Source: Bacillota bacterium (GTDB taxonomy: Bacteria; Bacillota; Clostridia; Peptostreptococcales; Anaerovoracaceae). From it: a stretch of DNA of 11,078 nucleotides. The translations under genes and the position numbers were made by a program. Location of the stretch: assembly GCA_016284575.1 (NCBI GenBank), contig JAEEPD010000035.1:1-11078 (forward strand), read 5' to 3'. The notes beneath the pieces were generated by a model, which was not told where the DNA came from, did no database searches, and saw only the letters and a list, made by a program, of their open reading frames with translations. Positions 6,275 through 10,944 of this stretch are shown piece by piece. Numbering within the stretch: position 1 is the stretch's first letter; every line of letters begins with the position of its first letter.

Positions 6275-6439
6275 GTTTGCGCAGTTCTTTTATTGCGCAA
6301 TAGACGCAGTCAGTCAAAAGGTACAGGACCCCCAGGGTCCGCGGCCGAAGTTCAGAACTAGTGCCGAAAAAGATGGAAGTGATGAGCCATCAGAGTAGGC
6401 GCCGAAAGCTATGCGCAGCCACGCGCATATGAGTAGGCA
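6275..6439 (+). promoter_or_regulatory. Structured rplM leader, candidate L13 autoregulatory RNA
   Basis: Three local hairpins are visible. TTGCGCA and TGCGCAA (6278-6284 and 6295-6301) pair around a 10-nt loop. GGACCC and GGGTCC (6328-6342 region) pair around a 3-nt loop. TATGCGC (6410-6416) and GCGCATA (6423-6429) pair around the 6-nt loop AGCCAC. The last one is flanked by two copies of GAGTAGGC (6393-6400 and 6431-6438), the second only a few bases before AGGAGG. Firmicute rplM genes are known to carry an L13-leader RNA through which L13 represses its own operon. Position and structure fit, but I cannot match the consensus base by base. Confidence 0.55.
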
Positions 6440-6450
6440 AGGAGGTAAAA

Positions 6451-6879
6451 ATGTCATCATACATTGCAAAGCCTTCGGAGATCGAAAGAAAGTGGTACAT
6501 CCTGGATGCAGAAGGCAAGACCCTTGGTCGTCTCTGCTCCGAGGCAGCCATGATTCTCCGCGGCAAGAAGAAGTCCACCTACACCCCCTTCCTTGACACC
6601 GGCGATTACGTTATCGTGATCAACGCTGACAAGATCCAGGTCACCGGCAAGAAGGCCAAGAAGAAGATCTACAAGCACCACACCGGTTATCCCGGCGGAC
6701 TGAAGGAGATCACCTTCGAAAAGCTGCAGGCAAAGGATCCCGAAGAGATCATCCGCCACGCAGTAAAGGGCATGATGCCCAAGGGCCCCCTTGGCAGACA
6801 GATGTTCAAGAAGCTCAAGGTGTACGCAGGTCCGGAGCACAAGCATGCTGCTCAGAAGCCCGAAGTTTGGAATTTCTAG
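6451..6879 (+). CDS. rplM: 50S ribosomal protein L13
   Basis: Early-assembling protein of the large ribosomal subunit that binds 23S rRNA. The 142-residue length is normal. Clear family stretches are KWYILDAEGKTLGRLCSEAA (14-33), LRGKKKSTYTPFLDTGDYVI (36-55), the basic ITGKKAKKK-type segment, YKHHTGYPGGLKEI (74-87), AVKGMMPKGPLGRQMFKKLK (106-125) and VYAGPEHKHAAQKPE near the end. The ATG follows AAGGAGGTAAAA, a strong ribosome binding site. It is the first gene of the universally paired rplM-rpsI operon, 17 bp before rpsI, and is expressed from a consensus promoter with a structured leader. Confidence 0.98.
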   Translation: MSSYIAKPSEIERKWYILDAEGKTLGRLCSEAAMILRGKKKSTYTPFLDTGDYVIVINADKIQVTGKKAKKKIYKHHTGYPGGLKEITFEKLQAKDPEEIIRHAVKGMMPKGPLGRQMFKKLKVYAGPEHKHAAQKPEVWNF

Positions 6880-6896
6880 TTTAGGAGGATAGTAAA

Positions 6897-7289
6897 ATGG
6901 CAAAGATCCAGTATTTTGGAACAGGCAGAAGAAAATCCTCTGTAGCAAGAGTCAGACTTGTTCCCGGCACAGGCAACATCATCATCAACAAGAGACCTCT
7001 TGAAGAGTACTTCGGAATGGAGCTGCTCAGAAGAGAGGTTAAGAGACCTCTTCAGCTGGTTGGAGCAGAAGGAAAGTTCGATGTTATCGCTACCGTAGTT
7101 GGCGGCGGCACCACCGGTCAGTCCGGAGCTCTCCGTCATGGCGTAAGCAGAGCTCTCTGCCAGGCAGATCCCGAAAACAGACCTGCACTGAAGGCAGCTG
7201 GCTTCATGACCAGAGACCCCAGAATGAAGGAAAGGAAGAAGTACGGCCTCAAGAAGGCAAGAAGAGCTTCCCAGTTCAGCAAGCGTTAG
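6897..7289 (+). CDS. rpsI: 30S ribosomal protein S9
   Basis: Small-subunit protein whose C-terminal tail reaches the P-site tRNA in the decoding centre. The 130-residue product begins MAKIQYFGTGRRKSSVARVR, the S9 signature start, and carries GGGTTGQSGALRHGVSRALC (69-88) with the conserved GQ-A--HG-ARAL pattern. It ends KKARRASQFSKR, the invariant basic tail that contacts tRNA. AGGAGG precedes the ATG at ideal spacing. The gene is co-transcribed with rplM. A 140-nt structured 3' untranslated region and a strong terminator follow. Confidence 0.98.
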   Translation: MAKIQYFGTGRRKSSVARVRLVPGTGNIIINKRPLEEYFGMELLRREVKRPLQLVGAEGKFDVIATVVGGGTTGQSGALRHGVSRALCQADPENRPALKAAGFMTRDPRMKERKKYGLKKARRASQFSKR

Positions 7290-7290
7290 A

Positions 7291-7412
7291 GACCTATCCC
7301 TGCGAGCTGCGAGCACAGCGATGCAGGAGCAGTGGAAGGTCCTATGCGCAAGTTTGCCCGAGAGAGCAAGCCGAAGACGAAGCCCGATCGGCTGCAAACG
7401 GACGCATACGCG
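7291..7412 (+). ncRNA. Structured 3' UTR / candidate small RNA after rpsI
   Basis: Two multi-part stem-loops fill the space between the rpsI stop and its terminator. The first nests GACC/GGTC (7291-7294, 7338-7341), CCTGC/GCAGG (7299-7303, 7323-7327) and GCTG/CAGC (7306-7309, 7316-7319). The second nests TATGCG/CGCATA (7343-7348, 7403-7408), a 3x3 internal loop, GTTTGC/GCAAAC (7352-7357, 7394-7399), an 11-nt one-sided bulge CCGAGAGAGCA, and AGCCGA/TCGGCT (7369-7374, 7388-7393) with a 13-nt loop. All listed pairs are Watson-Crick. No promoter is seen, so it would be the tail of the rplM-rpsI mRNA or a processed 3'-derived RNA. I do not recognise a known RNA family. Confidence 0.55.
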
Positions 7413-7429
7413 ACTCGAACAACAAGATC

Positions 7430-7466
7430 AAAAAAGACGGTACCCGTTTGGGTGCCGTCTTTTTTC
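7430..7466 (+). terminator. Intrinsic terminator of the rplM-rpsI operon
   Basis: AAAAAA, then GACGGTACCC (7436-7445), a GTTT loop, GGGTGCCGTC (7450-7459; one G-U pair) and a run of T. A textbook rho-independent terminator. Confidence 0.95.
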
Positions 7467-7486
7467 GTGCAAGATGCTGTCCCCTC

Positions 7487-7519
7487 TTGATTTATTCCGG
7501 GAATGAAATACAATATAAT
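7487..7519 (+). promoter_or_regulatory. Promoter of the ATC hydrolase-SRPBCC operon
   Basis: TTGATT (7487-7492) lies 16 bp before TACAAT (7509-7514), which overlaps a perfect TATAAT at 7514-7519. The spacer holds the perfect 11-bp palindrome ATTCCGGGAAT (7494-7504). Immediately downstream is the TTAG-N6-CTAACC operator, so initiation is probably repressible. The leader to the ATG at 7666 is about 140 nt and includes small hairpins TCTGA/TCAGA and GTAAA/TTTAC near the ribosome binding site. Confidence 0.6.
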
Positions 7520-7523
7520 AGAG

Positions 7524-7539
7524 TTAGGCATAGCTAACC
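7524..7539 (+). promoter_or_regulatory. DtxR-like operator, copy 1
   Basis: TTAGGCATAGCTAACC carries the half-sites TTAG and CTAA around 6 bp, and matches the known DtxR/IdeR consensus TTAGGTTAGSCTAACCTAA at both conserved blocks (TTAGG and CTAACC). It covers the expected start site, the position of a repressor. The same motif recurs at 9803-9818 in front of the methyltransferase gene. Confidence 0.6.
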
Positions 7540-7665
7540 ATTGTTGCCTGTCTTAATCCAGTAGATTTGTCCCTTGACATTGCCCGGAAATGGAACATAT
7601 CCGATCATGAAAACAGTTATCTGACAAGATCAGAGCAGTAAATTTGTGTTTACGGGAGACAGCGA

Positions 7666-8361
7666 ATGAAAGACGGAATTGTTATTAAAGCCATGTGGCT
7701 GCTTCTGGGAGGGGCTGCGAAAGCATCACTTCCCATCCTCGGGGTAAGCGATCCCAAGGCCTTCTGGAAGGAAACAAAAAAGATATACCGCAGAGAAATG
7801 AATAAACTGCCTGAATACGGGCCGAATGATGTTTTGAAGATAAATCTTGTCCATGCCGTCATGCTCAGCGCAGTGTACGAAGCCTGCGATCCCAAACCGG
7901 ATGTAGACGCCATGACGAAGTTTTACAGGGAGCTGTTCCTCCGGCAAAGGCTCCTCATAGCTGCTTTAAAGCGCAGAGATATGCTAAAGCCTTCTGAGGT
8001 CAGAAGGCAGATTGCAGTTGCCCAAAGAAGCCAGAAAGCCACGCATCCGTTTACGTGGCAGTTCACGGTCGATGTTGAGGACGAAAACAGATTTACTGCC
8101 GTTTTCACCAGATGCGGCATATATGACTATCTGAACAGCCGAGGCATGGCTCATATCGTACCGGCCATGTGCGCCATAGATTATCTTTTCGGAGAATGCA
8201 GCAATCACTGGTTCCTGCGCGAGTCCACGATTGCGACCGGAGGAGCGGTCTGTGACTGCGGCTACGTCAGCAAAAGAGCCGCTGCGCCCGAAGAGATCCG
8301 CCGCTCAAAAGAGAACAAAAGATCAGAAGCAATACTCGGCGGACGTAAAGAAACGGATTAA
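7666..8361 (+). CDS. L-2-amino-thiazoline-4-carboxylic acid (ATC) hydrolase-family protein
   Basis: Assigned by motif to the ATC hydrolase family, named for a Pseudomonas enzyme that opens the thiazoline ring of L-ATC on the way to L-cysteine; many clostridial members have unknown substrates. The 231-residue product has an N-terminal helical part (1-110). The family core is at about 128-200: PFTWQFTVDVEDENRFTAVFTRCGIYDYL, then VPAMCAIDYLFGE with Cys169 and Asp172, and FLRESTIATGGAVCDCGY with Arg185, Thr188, Gly192-193 and Cys196-x-Cys198. Several conserved cysteines could be catalytic or bind metal. The C-terminus is a charged tail (EEIRRSKENKRSEAILGGRKE). The ATG follows GGGAG at 8-bp spacing. 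It is the first gene of a two-gene operon, 14 bp before the SRPBCC gene, under a promoter with a DtxR-like box. True substrate unknown. Confidence 0.8.
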   Translation: MKDGIVIKAMWLLLGGAAKASLPILGVSDPKAFWKETKKIYRREMNKLPEYGPNDVLKINLVHAVMLSAVYEACDPKPDVDAMTKFYRELFLRQRLLIAALKRRDMLKPSEVRRQIAVAQRSQKATHPFTWQFTVDVEDENRFTAVFTRCGIYDYLNSRGMAHIVPAMCAIDYLFGECSNHWFLRESTIATGGAVCDCGYVSKRAAAPEEIRRSKENKRSEAILGGRKETD

Positions 8362-8375
8362 AGGAGATATACGAT

Positions 8376-8906
8376 ATGGTCACATTAACAGAGAGCGTAA
8401 ACATTCCGGCACCGTATGAAAAGCTGGAGTCATGGGTCCTTAATTTTCAGGAGGAATTTGTAAAATGGAGTCCCTATCACATTGAATGCGACATGTATGA
8501 CGGAGGATATCAGGTCGGTAACAGGATCCGGTTCAGAGAGATCGTTATGAATCTGGATTACAATGTGACAGGAACGATCACGGAATGCGAACAGGACAAG
8601 GATCATTTTCGCATCGTATTCCAAAGCGACAAGAAGACTGCATTCATCACCTTCGAAGGGCAGCGAACGGAAACAGGCTGCCGTTTTTCACATACTGAGG
8701 CCTTCGGCATGACAACGCCAATAGTCGGACAGATCATGAATTTTCTGATCTTCAAGGTGTTTTTCAAAAAGAAGGCTAACTGGCAGCTGATCCGGGATGA
8801 CATGATCCTGGACAACCGATATCTGACTGAGATACTGACGGAAAGGAAGTATCCGGACAGAATTCCGTTGGAGAAGCTGCTCGCCGGTATAGATGTATCG
8901 AAATAA
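8376..8906 (+). CDS. SRPBCC/START-like ligand-binding domain protein
   Basis: A 176-residue single-domain protein with the pattern of the SRPBCC (START/Bet v1-like) superfamily, which encloses hydrophobic ligands in a deep cavity. The N-terminus VTLTESVNIPAPYEKLESWVLNF is the typical first strand followed by a helix (compare I-x-A-P-x-E-x-V). There follow alternating strands (YQVGNRIRFREIV, YNVTGTITECE, HFRIVFQS, TAFITFEGQ, TGCRFSHTEAFGM) and a long C-terminal helix (NFLIFKVFFKKKANWQLIRDD). No catalytic residues can be assigned. AAGGAGATATACGAT precedes the ATG, and the gene lies 14 bp behind the ATC hydrolase-family gene. The pair may handle one small molecule, as enzyme and binding or cyclase-like partner, but that is inference from context only. 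Confidence 0.75.
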   Translation: MVTLTESVNIPAPYEKLESWVLNFQEEFVKWSPYHIECDMYDGGYQVGNRIRFREIVMNLDYNVTGTITECEQDKDHFRIVFQSDKKTAFITFEGQRTETGCRFSHTEAFGMTTPIVGQIMNFLIFKVFFKKKANWQLIRDDMILDNRYLTEILTERKYPDRIPLEKLLAGIDVSK

Positions 8907-8911
8907 GGAGA

Positions 8912-8977
8912 GCATTTACGGTAGATGACAACGGGATAACCTATGGTCTGGAACTGCCTGATTCACATCCAGATTAA
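8912..8977 (+). pseudogene. Possible 3' gene remnant or degenerate short ORF
   Basis: Right after the SRPBCC stop, with AAGGAG at 8905-8910, a frame reads VDDNGITYGLELPDSHPD and stops at TAA (8975-8977). The peptide looks like the C-terminus of a real protein, yet no ATG, GTG or TTG opens the frame: an ACG (8918-8920) sits at a suitable distance from AAGGAG. It could be a third operon gene reduced by deletion, or an ORF with a mutated start. No family recognised. Confidence 0.3.
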
Positions 8978-9006
8978 GCAGGCAAGCCCTGACCGAACAA
9001 TCATGC

Positions 9007-9038
9007 AAAAAACAGCATCCCTTGGGATGCTGTTTTTT
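9007..9038 (+). terminator. Intrinsic terminator of the ATC hydrolase-SRPBCC operon
   Basis: AAAAAACAGCATCC (9007-9020) and GGATGCTGTTTTTT (9025-9038) are perfectly complementary around the loop CTTG. Strong rho-independent terminator ending the operon about 100 bp after the SRPBCC stop. Confidence 0.95.
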
Positions 9039-9074
9039 CATATAAATCTTTATAAAACTCAAAAATTCGCAACC

Positions 9075-9109
9075 CCGTTGGACATTTGTTGGACAACGGA
9101 TTTTATAAT
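9075..9109 (+). promoter_or_regulatory. Promoter with repeated GTTGGACA boxes ahead of the small broken gene
   Basis: A perfect TATAAT (9104-9109) is preceded by TGGACA (9079-9084) at a 19-bp spacing. GTTGGACA occurs twice (9077-9084 and 9088-9095), 11 bp apart, about one helical turn. The outer bases CCGTTG (9075-9080) and CAACGG (9094-9099) form an inverted repeat. The long spacer and the repeats suggest regulator-dependent expression, for example by a MerR-type activator. Confidence 0.5.
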
Positions 9110-9172
9110 GCATTCAAACGATAATGTAAATCCATGCCCTTACAGATTTCCGTCAATTGCAAGGAGGACTCC

Positions 9173-9573
9173 ATGGCTCCACCGAGAAAAAAGAATCCAA
9201 GCTTTCCTGAGAAAGGCTTCGAGAAATATAATGTCACCGTGACCGACCCTACGAACGGCAAGCCGCGCACCTATGCCGAGTACCGGCCAAAGCGCGGCTC
9301 CGGCTACGACATCCTGACAGACGACGCGCTGATCAGCGTCTCTGCAGCGCAACGGAGGCGGTGCTGGGTGACTCCAGATTTGAAAAATTCATGTCCAACA
9401 TGACAAAGGAGGAGAGGCTGAGCATGGCCAAGGATTCCGAGACCATGCGCGGAGCCTGGGTATCCTACCAGGAATCCAATCCCCTCAGGGAGGGCGATAA
9501 CCCCGTAAAGGACAAAAAAGAAACAGAAAACGAATCCATGCTTCCCACAAGCGTAAGTGAACCGCAGCTGTGA
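9173..9573 (+). pseudogene. Small hypothetical gene, apparently frameshifted
   Basis: I do not recognise this family. The ATG at 9173 has AAGGAGG at good spacing and starts MAPPRKKNPSFPEKGFEKYN, a small charged protein. That frame stays protein-like to about ALISVSAA (near 9350), then turns into QRRRCWV and stops at 9403. The frame one base back reads ATEAVLGDSRFEKFMSN from about 9349 and continues, acidic and Lys/Glu-rich, to a TGA ending at 9573. Joined, they give about 133 residues missing one nucleotide. No classical slippery heptamer with a downstream hairpin is evident at the junction, so a broken gene or a sequencing error is more likely than programmed frameshifting. Alternatively, the second part could be a separate ORF from the GTG at 9361 behind GGAGG. 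The gene has its own promoter and terminator. Confidence 0.55.
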
Positions 9574-9647
9574 TCACTGCCGAAGACGAGAAACCTTCGC
9601 TTTGAACCAGCCGAAAACGGACATACGCGCAAGCTATACAGACACAT

Positions 9648-9680
9648 AAAAAGTGGTATCCCTTTGAGGTACCACTTTTT
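9648..9680 (+). terminator. Intrinsic terminator after the small broken gene
   Basis: AAAAAGTGGTA (9648-9658) pairs with TACCACTTTTT (9670-9680), with CC/GG pairs continuing past a one-base bulge toward a short loop. Ends the transcript of the frameshifted gene about 100 bp after its last stop. Confidence 0.88.
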
Positions 9681-9769
9681 ATGTTTTGAGTTTATCAGTC
9701 CAATCAGATCTGCCCTGCTGCTGTCAGGACTTCAAAAGGAAATGGCCGCGCTGACCACAACAGCCGCAC

Positions 9770-9797
9770 TTGTTTTATTCTGCATTATGGATATAAT
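9770..9797 (+). promoter_or_regulatory. Promoter of the methyltransferase gene
   Basis: TTGTTT (9770-9775), 16-bp spacer, TATAAT (9792-9797). The expected start near 9804 falls in the TTAG-N6-CTAACC operator, the same layout as at 7514-7539. Confidence 0.65.
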
Positions 9798-9802
9798 TGT
9801 AA

Positions 9803-9818
9803 TTAGCCAAAACTAACC
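9803..9818 (+). promoter_or_regulatory. DtxR-like operator, copy 2
   Basis: TTAGCCAAAACTAACC has the same TTAG-N6-CTAACC frame as 7524-7539, and both continue with AT. It begins 11 bp after the start of the -10 box, against 10 bp in copy 1. The central 6 bp differ, as expected for two half-sites contacted by a dimeric repressor. Confidence 0.6.
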
Positions 9819-9851
9819 ATCGATTATATAAAATTTAACAAAGAGGATAAG

Positions 9852-10700
9852 ATGAAATATCATATTGAGAAAAATACTGTGCAGGAGACGCTGATCATCC
9901 CGCTTTTTGGAAGGCTGGTGTGCTCAGAGCACTTTCCGGAGCTGTTTTCAGATCCCGAGGCAAAGCGTATATGTGACAGTCTGGACTATGATTTTGCAGA
10001 TAAACGAAAGAAAATGGAGTCCGCTGCAGGCCTTTTCGGGGCAATGGAAGTCGCGCAGCGGCAATATGACCTGCGCTGCGAAGCGGAGCTGTATCTGAAG
10101 GATCATCCGAAAGCGGCGGTAGTAAACCTTGGCTGCGGACTGGATGACACCTTCTCCAAGGTCTGTAACGGAGAATGCAGGGGTTACAACATCGATTTTC
10201 CGGATGTGATAAAGGTACGGAATGAACTGCTTCCGGCAGGCGAAAATGAGACAAATCTGGCCTGCGATCTGAACGATTTTTCCTGGATGGACGAGATCGA
10301 TGCATCAGGCGGAGCGGTCTTTTTTGCAGCAGGAGTCTTTTACTATTTCAGAACGATCGATGTAAAAAAGCTGTTTCAGGCGATGGCTGTGCATTTTCCG
10401 GGCGCCGTGCTTGCCTTCGATTCCTGTAATGAACGGGGCGCAAGGCTGATGCGCAGGACCTGGCTGAAGGAAGCCGGGATCACGGATGTGAGAGCATTCT
10501 TCTCGCTGGAGGATGAAGCGGAGCTTCGCGGATGGAGCGATCATTTTGCCTCGGTCTCAGCCAAAAGCTACATGCGCGGCTACCGGGATATTTATAACAG
10601 CGTCGGCATGTTCCATAAACTGATGATCCATTTCTGCGACAGTCTTGTAAGGATGAAAATCGTAAGAATATGCTTCAATGATCCGGCGGATAAGGCGTAA
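9852..10700 (+). CDS. Class I SAM methyltransferase, leucine carboxyl methyltransferase/TcmP-like
   Basis: Probable O- or carboxyl-methyltransferase of the LCM/TcmP family, using S-adenosylmethionine; substrate unknown. The 282-residue length fits. Motif I is AVVNLGCGLDDTF (89-101), with the GCGLDT-like loop characteristic of this family rather than the common GxGxG. It is followed by YNIDFPDVIKVRNELL (112-127), whose acidic residue binds the SAM ribose, as in the family pattern D-x-P-x-V-I-x-x-R. DLNDFSWMDEI (139-149) is the adenine-side motif, and GAVFFAAGVFYYF (about 153-165) is the strand before the catalytic region. The N-terminal 80 residues form the usual lid. The ATG follows AGAGGATAAG. 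Monocistronic, with its own promoter, a DtxR-like operator and a strong terminator. Relatives occur in polyketide pathways and, in clostridia, as stand-alone genes. Confidence 0.85.
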   Translation: MKYHIEKNTVQETLIIPLFGRLVCSEHFPELFSDPEAKRICDSLDYDFADKRKKMESAAGLFGAMEVAQRQYDLRCEAELYLKDHPKAAVVNLGCGLDDTFSKVCNGECRGYNIDFPDVIKVRNELLPAGENETNLACDLNDFSWMDEIDASGGAVFFAAGVFYYFRTIDVKKLFQAMAVHFPGAVLAFDSCNERGARLMRRTWLKEAGITDVRAFFSLEDEAELRGWSDHFASVSAKSYMRGYRDIYNSVGMFHKLMIHFCDSLVRMKIVRICFNDPADKA

Positions 10701-10731
10701 GGATCAGATCAAAATCGTTTATAAGCTGAGT

Positions 10732-10761
10732 GGCGGCATCCATGCGGATGCCGCCTTTTTT
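10732..10761 (+). terminator. Intrinsic terminator of the methyltransferase gene
   Basis: GGCGGCATCC (10732-10741) and GGATGCCGCC (10746-10755) form a perfect 10-bp stem with loop ATGC, followed by six T. Confidence 0.96.
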
Positions 10762-10870
10762 CATATAAAAACAGCTTCCGCTGCGCTCTGCCCCCGAAAG
10801 GGATATAAGTAAAATGGCAGCAAAAACCGCCCCGGGCGTTTTGCCTGTGCAGCAGGGTATTATTATACTG

Positions 10871-10900
10871 TTGACGCATATGCGCTCCAAAAGGTATCAT
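10871..10900 (+). promoter_or_regulatory. Promoter of the FAH-family gene
   Basis: TTGACG (10871-10876) and TATCAT (10895-10900) with an 18-bp spacer. The perfect 10-bp palindrome CGCATATGCG (10875-10884) overlaps the -35 and could be an operator. The leader is about 40 nt. Confidence 0.65.
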
Positions 10901-10944
10901 ATTTGTGACAGACAGTTAACAAAACCTGAAACAGGAGGTAAAAC

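Noticed and set aside
6297..6317. Longer start (6317) for the threonine aldolase-like gene
   Set aside because: The extra 76 residues do not look like the family, overlap the gene's own promoter and lack an RBS; 6089 has GGAGGAT at the right spacing.
7574..7601. Second promoter candidate (TTGACA at 7574-7579) inside the leader of the ATC hydrolase operon
   Set aside because: The -35 is perfect but nothing close to TATAAT lies 16-18 bp downstream.
7590..7610. Six-codon upstream ORF (MEHIRS) in the ATC hydrolase leader
   Set aside because: Only a weak RBS and far from the main start; such short ORFs are expected by chance.
9742..9816. A 24-residue hydrophobic ORF (MAALTTTAALVLFCIMDIIV...) upstream of the methyltransferase gene
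   Set aside because: It could be a small membrane peptide, but AAGGA is too close to the ATG, no promoter precedes it, and it runs through the methyltransferase promoter and operator; probably chance.
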